Below, one piece after another: positions 9,043-17,674 of a stretch of DNA of 64,000 bases. The notes below the pieces were generated by a model. That model was not told the DNA's origin and searched no databases. It saw only the letters and a program-made list of their open reading frames with translations. The stretch's first letter is position 1. Every line of letters starts with the position of its first letter. This stretch comes from Bradyrhizobium sp. B124. GTDB lineage: Bacteria; Pseudomonadota; Alphaproteobacteria; Rhizobiales; Xanthobacteraceae. The position numbers and the translations under genes were made by a program. Location: NCBI RefSeq assembly GCF_038967635.1, contig NZ_CP152413.1:3534001-3598000 (forward strand), read 5' to 3'.

Positions 9043-10503
9043 CTAGTTCTTGGGCGGGAGGCCCATCGCGGCGCGATAGGCGGCAAGCTGCTTGGCCCGG
9101 CCGAATTCGTCGGTCAGGCGATTCCACTCCTTCGCCATCGCGTCGAGCGCCGCCTGCGGCGTGGTCTGGCCGGCCAGCGCCTTGCCGAGCTCGATCTCCA
9201 CCACCTCGGTATAGGAGAAATACCCGGGCAGACGCATGTCGAGCGCGACGTTCTTGGCGTTGATGGAGTCCGATTGCGCGCCGAGATATTCCTTGGCCTC
9301 TTGCGGCGAGAAGATCTTGCTCCACAGTTGCAGATTGGCGGTGTGCGATTTGCGATAGGGATTGACGCCGCTGCCGCCGGTGATCGCCGCCTGGCCCGAC
9401 ACCTCGGGGCTCGTCAAGGTCTTGACGAAGTCCCACGCCGCTTGCTGGTTCTTGCCGGCCTTCGGCACCGCGATCTGCCAGCCGCCGAATGCCATGAACG
9501 GGCCCGGAAGCACGCTCGGGAACTTGTCCCATTTCTTGGTCTTCGCGTTCCAGATTTCGTCCGAACCGGGCAGCATCGCCGAGCCGACCTTGCCGGAGAT
9601 CTTCGACTGCTTCGGATCGGCCGCGATCACACCGGTGTCGCCCCAGCCGATCGATTCCGCCACCTGGCCGCCGGCCACGGCAGCGTTCACCTCGCCGAAC
9701 GAGAAGTTCAGCGCGTTGGGCGGCCCGAGCTTCGATGCGCGGATGTATTCCTCGAGCCCCTTCACCCAGCCCGGGTTGTTGATCTGCGCGTCCATCGTCT
9801 CGGGGTCGAAGAACATCGCACCCGGATAGTTCGGATTGTTGGCGTAGGCCGCGGCGTGGCTGAAGAAGAACCAGAACTGCTGACCGCCGCGACGGAAAGC
9901 TTCCGCCGTTCCCCACAGGCCCTTGTCGGGCCGCTGGAAGAACTCCGCAATGTCGAGATACTGCTTCCAGGTCTTCGGCGGCGCGAGGTCGTAGCCGTAC
10001 TTGGCTTTGAACGCGTCCTTCTCCTTGAGATCGCTGAACAGGTCGGTGCGGTAGGTATAGGTGTGGACGTCGCCGTCCATCGATTGCGAGTAGATCTTGC
10101 CTTCCCACACCATCAGGCGTTCGCGATAGGCCGGCTCGATATCGTCCCAGTCCTTGCCGGACTGCATCTCCTTCGGCATCTCGCTGAGATAGGGGACGAA
10201 ATCCGGCAGCCAGGCCGGTGCAAAGCTGACCAGGTCGAACGTCGCGTCGGACGCCGTGAGCGATGTCGCGATCTTCGGATAGAGCTCGGACCATGGAAAC
10301 TCGACGACATTGACCTTGCCGCAGGTCTTCTTGGCCCATTCGTCCGCGCCGAGCTTGAGCGCGGATGCGATATACGGTCCGGTCTGCGACGCCACCGTCA
10401 GGGTGACGCCGGTGTAATCCGGACTGCAGGCAGCATTCGCCTGGCTCGCGGCACAGGCCATCGCGAGCGAGGTGGTCAGCATCAGGAACGTCCGTCGCAA
10501 CAT
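9043..10503 (-). CDS. Extracellular sugar-binding protein (family 1)
   Basis: This 486-residue protein has a Sec signal peptide (MLRRTFLMLTTSLAMACAASQANA). Its body resembles family 1 solute-binding proteins: GVTLTVASQTGPY, FPWSELYPKI, GWGDTGVIAADPKQ, and PFMAFGGWQIAVPKAGKNQQAAWDFVKTL near the C-terminus. It would capture a sugar in the periplasm and hand it to the two permeases encoded upstream. It is somewhat longer than the usual ~420 residues. The ligand cannot be read from sequence; the kinase, mutarotase and aldolase nearby point to a pentose or deoxypentose. Confidence 0.9.
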   Translation of the reverse strand: MLRRTFLMLTTSLAMACAASQANAACSPDYTGVTLTVASQTGPYIASALKLGADEWAKKTCGKVNVVEFPWSELYPKIATSLTASDATFDLVSFAPAWLPDFVPYLSEMPKEMQSGKDWDDIEPAYRERLMVWEGKIYSQSMDGDVHTYTYRTDLFSDLKEKDAFKAKYGYDLAPPKTWKQYLDIAEFFQRPDKGLWGTAEAFRRGGQQFWFFFSHAAAYANNPNYPGAMFFDPETMDAQINNPGWVKGLEEYIRASKLGPPNALNFSFGEVNAAVAGGQVAESIGWGDTGVIAADPKQSKISGKVGSAMLPGSDEIWNAKTKKWDKFPSVLPGPFMAFGGWQIAVPKAGKNQQAAWDFVKTLTSPEVSGQAAITGGSGVNPYRKSHTANLQLWSKIFSPQEAKEYLGAQSDSINAKNVALDMRLPGYFSYTEVVEIELGKALAGQTTPQAALDAMAKEWNRLTDEFGRAKQLAAYRAAMGLPPKN

Positions 10504-10531
10504 CGTCTAGTCCTCCCTACAAGGTTTTTTG

Positions 10532-11569
10532 CTATTTGATGGCCCCGAGCAGCAGGCCCGACCGCATCATCCGGCTGAGCAGCCCCGCCATGATCATCAT
10601 GGGAACGATTGCGACGAGCGCCGCAGCTGAGATCGCCCACCATTCGTCGCCGCGCTGGCTGTTCTGTCCTGCCACCAGGATGGGCAGCGTCTGCCACCTG
10701 GAATTGGTCAGGAACAGCGCGAACAGAAACTCGTTCCAGACGAAGGCCAGCGTGATCATGAATGTCGCCAGCAGCCCGTTCATCGACATCGGCACCACGA
10801 TGCCGAAGAAGATGCGCCAGCTCGGCACGTTGTCGACCATCGCCGCCTCCTCGACTTCGATCGGCACCGCCTCGAAGAAGTCGCGCATCAGCCAGACCAC
10901 GATCGGCAGCGAGAAGGCGACGTAGCACAGCGTCAGGCCGACGAAGCTGTCGATCAGCTGGAAACCCAGCCGGCCGATCTCGCTGTAGAGCAGATACAGC
11001 GCGAAGGCCGTGACGATCGGCGGGAACATGCGCTGGCTGACGAACCAGAACAGGATGTCCTCATTGCCGAGGATCGGTCCGGGCAATGGCAGGCGGTTGG
11101 CGACGACAGCAGCGATCAACGCGATCGGAAAGGCGAGCAACAGCGCCTGCGGCCGGGTGAATCCGACCGTCGCGTTGAAGAGCAGATAGCCGCCGAGCGC
11201 GAGCAGGAAGAACACGAGGCCCGCACCAAGGCGGACCCTGAATTCGAACCGCACCAGCGCATAGGCCGCCATCGCGCCGATCGCGGTGGCGATGGCTGCC
11301 GCAGACAGGCCGACGATGGTCGAATTCAGGAAGGTGTGGAAGAACTCGCCGCGGATTCCCTGATAGAGATCGATGAACGGCTGCAAGGTCGGCGTGAAGT
11401 CGATGAACGGTAGATAGGTCGGCCCGCCGACCACGCCCGGCGGCGTCTTGAATGCGGTCACCACCACCCAATAGAGCGGAAACACCGTGATCAGGCACCA
11501 GACGAGGACGCCGACCGCGACCAGGCGGCGGCTCCATGGCGACAGTCCGGTCAAGCCCTGCCCGCTCAT
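10532..11569 (-). CDS. Sugar ABC transporter permease (MalG-like)
   Basis: This 345-residue inner-membrane protein has about seven hydrophobic segments and the EAA loop VPIEVEEAAMVDNVPSWRIFF that docks the ATPase. The start ATG overlaps the stop of the upstream permease in an ATGA (11566-11569), so translation is coupled. The frame continues upstream inside that gene, but only the ATGA start gives a normal MalG-type N-terminus (MSGQG...WCLITVFPLYWVVVTAFK). It is slightly longer than the typical 280-residue protein because of an extra hydrophobic pair around residues 100-160. Confidence 0.93.
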   Translation of the reverse strand: MSGQGLTGLSPWSRRLVAVGVLVWCLITVFPLYWVVVTAFKTPPGVVGGPTYLPFIDFTPTLQPFIDLYQGIRGEFFHTFLNSTIVGLSAAAIATAIGAMAAYALVRFEFRVRLGAGLVFFLLALGGYLLFNATVGFTRPQALLLAFPIALIAAVVANRLPLPGPILGNEDILFWFVSQRMFPPIVTAFALYLLYSEIGRLGFQLIDSFVGLTLCYVAFSLPIVVWLMRDFFEAVPIEVEEAAMVDNVPSWRIFFGIVVPMSMNGLLATFMITLAFVWNEFLFALFLTNSRWQTLPILVAGQNSQRGDEWWAISAAALVAIVPMMIMAGLLSRMMRSGLLLGAIK

Positions 11570-12441
11570 CGGCGCTTCTCCAGATGCGGCCGCAGCAGCG
11601 CCAGATAGGTGACGCCGATGATCGTGATCGCGATCAGGAACAGGAAGCTGAGCGCCGATGTGTAGCCAAGGTTGAACTTCTTGAAGCCTTCCTGATAGGC
11701 GAACAGCGTCAGCGTCTCGGTGTCCACGCCCGGGCCGCCGCCCGTCATCACGAACACCGTGTCCATGATCTTGTAGCTCTCGATCAGGCGGATGAAAACG
11801 ATCGCGGCCGAGATCGGCAGCAGCATCGGAAAGGTGATGCCCCAGAACTGCTGCCAGGCGCTGGCATTCTCGAGCTCGGCGGCCTCGTAGACGTCTTCGG
11901 GAAGCGTTTGCAGGCCGGCCAGCATCATCAGGATGACGAACGGGGTCCACTGCCAGACCTCGACCGCGATGATGCAGGCGAGCGCCCAATGTCCGTTGGT
12001 GAGGAACGGCAGGTTGACCAGGCCGAACTTCGACAGGAACTGGTTGAGCGGCCCCATCGTCGGGTTGAACATCATGCGCGCCACCAGCGCGACCGCGACG
12101 GGCGCCAGCAGCATGGGAAGCAGCAAGGCGACACGAAACAGCCGCTCGCCCGGCACCCGCGCGTTCAGCGCCAAGGCGACACCGAACCCGATCGCGTATT
12201 GCAGCCCGACGGCGATGAAGGCAATCATCGTCGTCGTGAAGATCGCGTTCCAGAACCGCGGCTCCTGCAGCAGCGTGGCATAGTTGCCGAGCCAGACGAC
12301 CCTCGGCGGGATCGGCGGAATCAGGCGATAGCTCAGGAAGCTCGTGGTGAGCGAATAGATCAGCGGAAAGATCGAGATCGCCAGCACGACGAGCACCGCC
12401 GGCCAGATGAAGACATGCTTGATCGGATCATTCCGCATCAT
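11566..12441 (-). CDS. Sugar ABC transporter permease (MalF-like)
   Basis: This 291-residue protein has six predicted membrane segments. The EAA motif is LPEDVYEAAELENASAWQQFWGITFP (about 200-225). The N-terminus KHVFIWPAVLVVLAISIFPLIYSLTTSF is typical of UgpA/MalF-type subunits. It lies 7 bases after the ribokinase-like gene and overlaps the partner permease by 4 bases. Together the two form the translocation channel. Confidence 0.95.
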   Translation of the reverse strand: MMRNDPIKHVFIWPAVLVVLAISIFPLIYSLTTSFLSYRLIPPIPPRVVWLGNYATLLQEPRFWNAIFTTTMIAFIAVGLQYAIGFGVALALNARVPGERLFRVALLLPMLLAPVAVALVARMMFNPTMGPLNQFLSKFGLVNLPFLTNGHWALACIIAVEVWQWTPFVILMMLAGLQTLPEDVYEAAELENASAWQQFWGITFPMLLPISAAIVFIRLIESYKIMDTVFVMTGGGPGVDTETLTLFAYQEGFKKFNLGYTSALSFLFLIAITIIGVTYLALLRPHLEKRR

Positions 12442-12448
12442 CGCGCGA

Positions 12449-13372
12449 TCATCCCTTCAGCAGCGCGTCGATCTCCGCGCGCCGCGGCATCGCGGGCGCA
12501 GTGCCCGGTCGCGTCACCGAGATTCCGGCCGTGGCCGAACCGAACCGCGCAGCCTCGAGGGGATCGGCGCCGTCGGCGAGCGCCGCCGCAAAGCCGCCGA
12601 CGAAGGCGTCGCCTGCGCCGGTGGTTTCGACCACCTTGCCGGCGGCAAAGGGCGGCACGTGCACCGAGCGGTCCCGCGCATGAAATAAAGCGCCGCGCTC
12701 GCCGAGCGTGATCAGCGCAGTTCCGGCGCCTTTCGCCAGCAAGGCATCGCCGGCGCGGCGGGCGCCGGCGAGATCGCTCACCGCGATGCCGGTCAACGCT
12801 TCGGCCTCGGTCTCGTTGGGGACGACATAATCGCAGAGCGCAAACAGGCCAGAGTCGAACTTGATCGCCGGCGCCGGGTTGAACACGGTGATGCTGCCGG
12901 CGGCGCGCGCGATCTCAAGCCCGCGCCGCGCCGCATCGACCGGCTGCTCGAGCTGCGTCACGAACACGCGGCTGTCGCGGATGGCGTCCGCCACCGCGTC
13001 GACATCGGCCGGGCCGATCCCGCCCGCCGCACCTGGCACCACGATGATCGCGTTATCGCCGCGCGTCTCGTGGACGTAGATGAACGCAGCTCCAGTCGGC
13101 GCGTCCGCCGTCCTGGCCACGCGCGGCCGGATTCCCTCGGCCTCCCAGGTCTTGATCGCGAGCTCGCCGAAGGCGTCGCTGCCGATCCGGGAGATGAAGC
13201 TCACGCTGGCGCCGGCCCGTGCGGCCGCGACAGCCTGGTTGGATCCCTTGCCGCCGGGCCCCATCGCGAATCCCGATCCGGCGATCGTCTCGCCGATCGC
13301 CGGCATATTGCCGGCGCGGAACGCCAGGTCGACGACGAAGACGCCGAGGACGGCGACGCCATTCTTGCTCAT
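12449..13372 (-). CDS. Ribokinase-family sugar kinase
   Basis: This 307-residue PfkB-family kinase has the N-terminal GG motif GPGGKGSNQAVAAARAG and the C-terminal motif TTGAGDAFVGGFAAAL, with the catalytic Asp in GAGD. It would phosphorylate a pentose taken up by the adjacent transporter. Given the aldolase DeoC in the same cluster, a 2-deoxyribokinase (DeoK-like) role is a reasonable inference; ribose is the alternative. The gene starts 4 bases after the mutarotase-like gene and precedes the permease pair by 7 bases, which indicates one transcript. Confidence 0.92.
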   Translation of the reverse strand: MSKNGVAVLGVFVVDLAFRAGNMPAIGETIAGSGFAMGPGGKGSNQAVAAARAGASVSFISRIGSDAFGELAIKTWEAEGIRPRVARTADAPTGAAFIYVHETRGDNAIIVVPGAAGGIGPADVDAVADAIRDSRVFVTQLEQPVDAARRGLEIARAAGSITVFNPAPAIKFDSGLFALCDYVVPNETEAEALTGIAVSDLAGARRAGDALLAKGAGTALITLGERGALFHARDRSVHVPPFAAGKVVETTGAGDAFVGGFAAALADGADPLEAARFGSATAGISVTRPGTAPAMPRRAEIDALLKG

Positions 13373-13376
13373 GTCG

Positions 13377-13832
13377 TCACTCCCCGTCCGGCGCGATCAC
13401 GCCCTTGCTGAACAGGAAGCAACCGTAGAAGCGCCGCTCGCCGGTGGCGATCACGCAATAGGCCGTCTTGGCCTTCTCGTAGAACGCATGGCGCTCGACG
13501 CCGACGAGCGGCCAGGATCGTCCCTCGGCGCGATCGATCGCGGCCTGCACCTCGCGCTGCACGGGCGGCACTTCCTGGGCCTGGCCGACGATCTCCATGC
13601 GGATCGCGGCATCGTCGACGAAGGTATCGAGCGGCATCACCGAGAGAACGGCTTCGACCGCCTTGGCGGCACTCACATTGTCGATGCGCAACAGCCTGCC
13701 AAGCACGGTCTGGCGTGCGATCGAGTCGGCCGGAAAATTGGTGTCGCACACCACCAGGCGATCGCCGTGCCCCATCGCCCGCAGGGCGTAGAGCACGTCG
13801 GCATTGAGCAGTGGATTGATGCCCTTGAGCAT
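13377..13832 (-). CDS. RbsD/FucU-family sugar mutarotase
   Basis: This 151-residue cytoplasmic protein begins MLKGINPLLNADVLYALRAMGHGD, matching the RbsD/FucU fold in which the His and Asp of GHGD take part in anomer conversion. The C-terminal ERHAFYEKAKTAYCVIATGERRFYGCFLFSKGV matches FucU-like members. It would interconvert pyranose and furanose or alpha and beta forms before phosphorylation by the next gene. It is the first gene of the transporter unit. Length is close to FucU (~140). Confidence 0.9.
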   Translation of the reverse strand: MLKGINPLLNADVLYALRAMGHGDRLVVCDTNFPADSIARQTVLGRLLRIDNVSAAKAVEAVLSVMPLDTFVDDAAIRMEIVGQAQEVPPVQREVQAAIDRAEGRSWPLVGVERHAFYEKAKTAYCVIATGERRFYGCFLFSKGVIAPDGE

Positions 13833-13913
13833 GTTGCGTCCCTCCCTTGTCGTCCAAATCGCCGAACTCTGACGGTCCGGATCCCCATCCCTATCACCGC
13901 AAGGTGACGTCTC

Positions 13914-14013
13914 TAGCGCCCCGTTCCGATTGGATCCGAACGGGGCACTCGATTCCTGTTTGACGCGTTTTCTTCACGCGAACCGGTACCCACTTCGCTC
14001 GAAAACGCCCTAG
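13914..14013. repeat. Dispersed Bradyrhizobium-type intergenic repeat
   Basis: The segment GCGTTTTCTTCACGCGAACC, then GGTACCCACTTCGCTCGAAAACGC, is a sequence I recognise as recurring in many intergenic regions of Bradyrhizobium, Nitrobacter and Rhodopseudomonas. It is bounded here by CTAG at both ends. A hairpin, GCCCCGTTC at 13918-13926 with GAACGGGGC at 13938-13946, leads it. The right CTAG supplies the stop codon of the aldehyde dehydrogenase gene. The element separates the deoC-aldehyde dehydrogenase unit from the transporter unit. Confidence 0.6.
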
Positions 14014-16397
14014 TCGCCATACGGAATCCAGATGTTCTTCACCTGCACGGCATGACGGAGCAGGATCGGACCCTCGCTCGCGGCCTTGTCGTACCAGTCG
14101 ATTGCGAGGCCTTGATCGACCAGCGTCCGCTTGAGATTGCCGATCGAGAGCCGTTCGGCCGCTGTCGAGGCATCCTGCGACCCGAACACCCAGAGCGCGT
14201 CGACATCGTCATGCTCGGCAAGGACCTTGACCAGATCGTTGCGATCACCAGTGACGATGTTGACCACGCCGCCCGGTACGTCCGAGGTCTCGAGCACCTG
14301 GTAGAAGTCGGTCGCGGCGAGCGGATGGCGCTCGCTCGGCACGGCAACGACCCGGTTGCCCATCGCAACCAGCGGCGCGACCAGACTGATGAAGGCAAGC
14401 AGCGGCGTCTCGTCGGGACAGGCGACACCGACCACGCCGATCGGCTCATGCATCGCCAGCGCCACCCCTCGCAGCGGCGGTGCGTGGATGGATCCCTCGA
14501 ATTTATCGGCCCAGGCGCCATAGCTGAACAGCCGCTCGATGCTCGCCTCGACTTCCGCGCGTGCCTTTGCTGCCGAGACGCCGGTCATGTCGGCGATGCG
14601 CCGAGCGAACTCGTCGCCGCGCGCGGAAAGATTCTCGGCAAGATAATAAAGGATCTGGGCCCGATTATGCGCCGTCGCCCGCGCCCACCCCTCGGCCGAA
14701 CGCGCCGCGGCCACCGCATTGCGGATATCCTTGCGATTGCCTTCGCCTGCCTCGCCGAGACGCCGGCCCTTCGGTGAGAGCACCGCGCGCGAATAATTGC
14801 CGTCCGGACGGACCTGCTTGCCGCCAACGAACAGCTTGGCGGTTCGATCGATCGGCGGCACGTCGAATCCGGCGCTGGCGCCGGCCGCAATCGGCACCGG
14901 CGATGCCTTGGCCCGCGCCTTGCGCCCGCTCCAGGCCTTTGGCTTGAGATATTCGTACATGCCTTCACGGCCGCCCTCGCGGCCGAAGCCGGACTCGCGA
15001 TAGCCGCCGAAGCCGACGCTGGCGTCGAACAGGTTGGTCGCATTGACCCAGACCACGCCGGCCAGGAGTTTCGGCGCGATGTCGAGCGCCAGCCCGATCG
15101 TCTCGCTCCACACGCTGGCGGCAAGGCCGTAGCGCGTGTTGTTGGCGAGCATCACGGCCTCGTCGGGCGTACGGAACGTCATCGCCACGAGGACAGGGCC
15201 GAAGATCTCTTCAGTCGCAACCGTCGAGGACGGATGCACGTTCCAGAGCAGGGTCGGCGGATAGAAGCAGCCTTCCGTCGGCATCGCACCGGACGCCTGA
15301 TATTTCTCGGCGCCTTCCTTCACCCCGATCTCGACCAGCGACTTGATCCGCTCGAGCTGCACCGGCGCGACGACCGCGCCCATATCGATCGCCTTGTCGA
15401 GCGGCATGCCGACGCGAAGCGTCTCCATGCGGCGGATCAGGCGCCTGCGGAAGGTCTCCGCAATCCCCTCCTGCAGCAGCAGCCGCGAGCCGGCGCAGCA
15501 GACCTGGCCCTGGTTGAACCAGATGGCGTCAACCACGCCTTCCACGGCGCCATCGAGATCGGCATCATCGAACACGATGAACGGCGACTTGCCGCCGAGC
15601 TCCAGCGTGAGCGACTTGCCGGTGCCTGCAGTCGTTTGGCGGATCAACCGCCCGACCTCGGTCGACCCGGTGAAGGCGATCTTGTCCACGCCGGGACTTT
15701 CCACCAGCAACGCGCCAGTGGCGCCATCGCCGGTCACGACATTCAGCACGCCCGGCGGCAGGCCGGCGTCGGCAGAAAGTTCGGCGAACAGCAGCGCCGT
15801 GAGCGAGGTGAACTCCGCCGGCTTCAGCACCACCGTGTTGCCCGCGGCGAGCGCCGGCGCGATCTTCCAGGCCAGCATCAGCAGCGGGAAATTCCACGGG
15901 ATGATCTGCCCGATCACGCCGATCGGCACCTGATCGGCGAATTCGCGGTCCTGCAGCTGCGCCCAGCCGGCGTGATAGAAGAAATGGCGCGCGGCGAGCG
16001 GCACGTCGAGATCGCGGGTTTCCCGGATCGGCTTGCCATTGTCGATCGCCTCCAGCACGGCGATCAGCCGGGCGTGACGCTGCAGCATGCGCGCCAACGC
16101 ATAGAGATGACGCGCGCGGCCATGGCCGCCAAGCTTTGCCCACGCGACCTGCGCGGTGCGCGCGGCATTGACCGCGGCCTCGACATCGGCAGCGTTGCCC
16201 TGCGCGATGCGCGCCAGCGCCTTGCCGGTGGCAGGTTCGCTTGTCGTGAGGTGCTTGCCCGCATGCGGCGCTGTGAACTTCCCGGCTATGAAATGCCCGA
16301 ACGTGGCGCCATGCCGCGCCAGCCAGGCGCGCGCCTCGCCGTCCGCCTCGGGCGCGGGGCCATACTCCATGGTCTCGAAATAATTGGCGACGCTCAT
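14010..16397 (-). CDS. Aldehyde dehydrogenase with a second, incomplete ALDH domain
   Basis: This 795-residue protein carries a complete ALDH domain at about residues 1-490. It shows the NAD-binding IIPWNFPLLML (Asn169), LKPAEFT (Lys192), general base Glu266 in LELGGK and catalytic Cys300 in FNQGQVCCAG. A second ALDH-like module at about 518-795 has cofactor-binding segments (EPIGVVGVACPDETPLL, VPGGVVNIVTGDR) but stops before any catalytic cysteine domain. It starts 10 bases after deoC, so oxidation of the acetaldehyde released by DeoC to acetate is the simplest role. Similar 780-800-residue double proteins occur in Bradyrhizobium. The second module may serve in oligomerisation. Confidence 0.92.
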   Translation of the reverse strand: MSVANYFETMEYGPAPEADGEARAWLARHGATFGHFIAGKFTAPHAGKHLTTSEPATGKALARIAQGNAADVEAAVNAARTAQVAWAKLGGHGRARHLYALARMLQRHARLIAVLEAIDNGKPIRETRDLDVPLAARHFFYHAGWAQLQDREFADQVPIGVIGQIIPWNFPLLMLAWKIAPALAAGNTVVLKPAEFTSLTALLFAELSADAGLPPGVLNVVTGDGATGALLVESPGVDKIAFTGSTEVGRLIRQTTAGTGKSLTLELGGKSPFIVFDDADLDGAVEGVVDAIWFNQGQVCCAGSRLLLQEGIAETFRRRLIRRMETLRVGMPLDKAIDMGAVVAPVQLERIKSLVEIGVKEGAEKYQASGAMPTEGCFYPPTLLWNVHPSSTVATEEIFGPVLVAMTFRTPDEAVMLANNTRYGLAASVWSETIGLALDIAPKLLAGVVWVNATNLFDASVGFGGYRESGFGREGGREGMYEYLKPKAWSGRKARAKASPVPIAAGASAGFDVPPIDRTAKLFVGGKQVRPDGNYSRAVLSPKGRRLGEAGEGNRKDIRNAVAAARSAEGWARATAHNRAQILYYLAENLSARGDEFARRIADMTGVSAAKARAEVEASIERLFSYGAWADKFEGSIHAPPLRGVALAMHEPIGVVGVACPDETPLLAFISLVAPLVAMGNRVVAVPSERHPLAATDFYQVLETSDVPGGVVNIVTGDRNDLVKVLAEHDDVDALWVFGSQDASTAAERLSIGNLKRTLVDQGLAIDWYDKAASEGPILLRHAVQVKNIWIPYGD

Positions 16398-16407
16398 CGC
16401 TGGAGTC

Positions 16408-17436
16408 TCATCCCACGGGGTGGCGGTTGAAAGCCGAGTAGTGGCCGGTCACGTGATGCTCAAGCTGCCGCTCGATGTCGGCGAGCAGGCTGGAGGCGCC
16501 GATCCGGAACAGATCCGGCTCGAGCCAGTCGCGCCCGAGTTCCTCCTTCATCAGGAACTGATAGTTGAGCACGTCCTTTGCCGTCGAGATGCCGCCGGCC
16601 GGCTTGAAGCCGATCTTGTAGCCGGTGCGCTCCTGATAGAGGCGGATCATCCGCAGCATCGCCAGCGTCACCGGCAGCGTCGCGTTGACGCCTTCCTTGC
16701 CGGTAGAGGTCTTGATGAAGTCGGCGCCGGCCATCATGCAGACCATCGAGGCCTTGGCGACATTGCGCAGCGTCTTGAGGTCACCCGTGGCGAGGATCGT
16801 CTTCAGATGCGCGTTGTCGCAGACCGCGCGGAAATCCCGGACCTCGGCGTAAAGCGCCCGCCAATCGCCGGTCAGCACGTGCTCACGCGTGATAACGATG
16901 TCGATCTCCTGTGCGCCATTCCGGACCGACGCCTCGATCTCCTTCAGCTTCAGCTCATGCGGCACGAGGCCTGCGGGAAACCCGGTCGAGACCGCGGCGA
17001 CAGGGATGCCGGATCCGTCGAGCGCTTCGACAGCGGCGCTGACGAACCGATCGTAGACACAGACCGCTCCGGTATGCAGCGCGCGCCCGGCAAAGCCGAG
17101 CTGCTCGAGAAGGTCGCTGCGCACGGGCGCCTTGGCCTTGGCGCAGAGCCGCTTCACCCGTTCGGCCGTGTCGTCGCCGTTCAGCGTCGTCAGGTCGATG
17201 CAGGTGATCGCCTTGAGCAGCCACCCCGCCTGTGCGTCCTTCTTCACGGTTCGCCGGCCCGGCAGGCTCGCGACCCGCCGTTCGGCGGCCGACAGGTTGA
17301 TCCTGATGTCGTCGACCCAATCCATCTCGAGCGCACGGCCGCTGTTGCGCGGCAGCGGATGCAAATGCTCGCCGCCCGGGGAAGGCGATTGCACGGCCAA
17401 CGGGGACGGATTCTGGATGAAGACGCTCTGCGTCAT
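16408..17436 (-). CDS. deoC: Deoxyribose-phosphate aldolase
   Basis: This 342-residue enzyme cleaves 2-deoxyribose-5-phosphate to acetaldehyde and glyceraldehyde-3-phosphate. The Schiff-base lysine is Lys242 in ADFIKTSTGK and the second conserved lysine is in GFKPAGGIST. CIDLTTLNG and VVITREHVLTGDW fit the long (~340 residue) eukaryote-like DeoC subgroup rather than the 250-residue E. coli form. It is the first gene after the regulatory region shared with the divergent DeoR regulator, and the aldehyde dehydrogenase follows after 10 bases. Confidence 0.96.
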   Translation of the reverse strand: MTQSVFIQNPSPLAVQSPSPGGEHLHPLPRNSGRALEMDWVDDIRINLSAAERRVASLPGRRTVKKDAQAGWLLKAITCIDLTTLNGDDTAERVKRLCAKAKAPVRSDLLEQLGFAGRALHTGAVCVYDRFVSAAVEALDGSGIPVAAVSTGFPAGLVPHELKLKEIEASVRNGAQEIDIVITREHVLTGDWRALYAEVRDFRAVCDNAHLKTILATGDLKTLRNVAKASMVCMMAGADFIKTSTGKEGVNATLPVTLAMLRMIRLYQERTGYKIGFKPAGGISTAKDVLNYQFLMKEELGRDWLEPDLFRIGASSLLADIERQLEHHVTGHYSAFNRHPVG

Positions 17437-17589
17437 GGAAACGCCTTGCGGTCCTAGCGAATCGACGAGGTGGCCAGATAGATTGAATGTGTCGATCGCA
17501 ACATGTGATCCTCCCCTGACCTTGCCGCCGGGTTTGCCGCCTGCCGAGGACGATACCGTCTCGACACCGGATCAGCCCGCCGGACTGGA

Positions 17590-17630
17590 TGTTATTATTG
17601 TAACAAATCGACGTTGATAAACTCACAACA
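17590..17630. promoter_or_regulatory. Putative DeoR operators between deoC and deoR
   Basis: Site 1, TGTTATTATTGTAACA (17590-17605), is an inverted repeat of TGTTA and TAACA. Site 2 on the other strand, TGTTGTGAGTTTATCA (17630-17615), matches it at 11 of 16 positions with a centre spacing of 25 bases. Nearly the same 16-mer appears twice in front of the second ABC operon (22391-22427). The sites lie about 45-85 bases before the regulator start and 150-190 before deoC. Confidence 0.6.
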
Positions 17631-17674
17631 TTGTAAGATCATTGTCAATCGGATAAGCAAGCACGGCGATCAAA

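Noticed and set aside
9004..10539. 511-codon plus-strand frame over the sugar-binding protein gene
   Set aside because: Antisense shadow of a clear binding protein; no ribosome-binding site or motif.
10532..11989. Longer 485-residue version of the MalG-like permease
   Set aside because: The first 140 residues lie inside the partner permease gene and are Arg/Asp-rich. The ATGA start at 11569 gives the normal family N-terminus.
15234..16430. 398-codon plus-strand frame over the aldehyde dehydrogenase
   Set aside because: Antisense shadow; Arg/His-rich composition without a domain.
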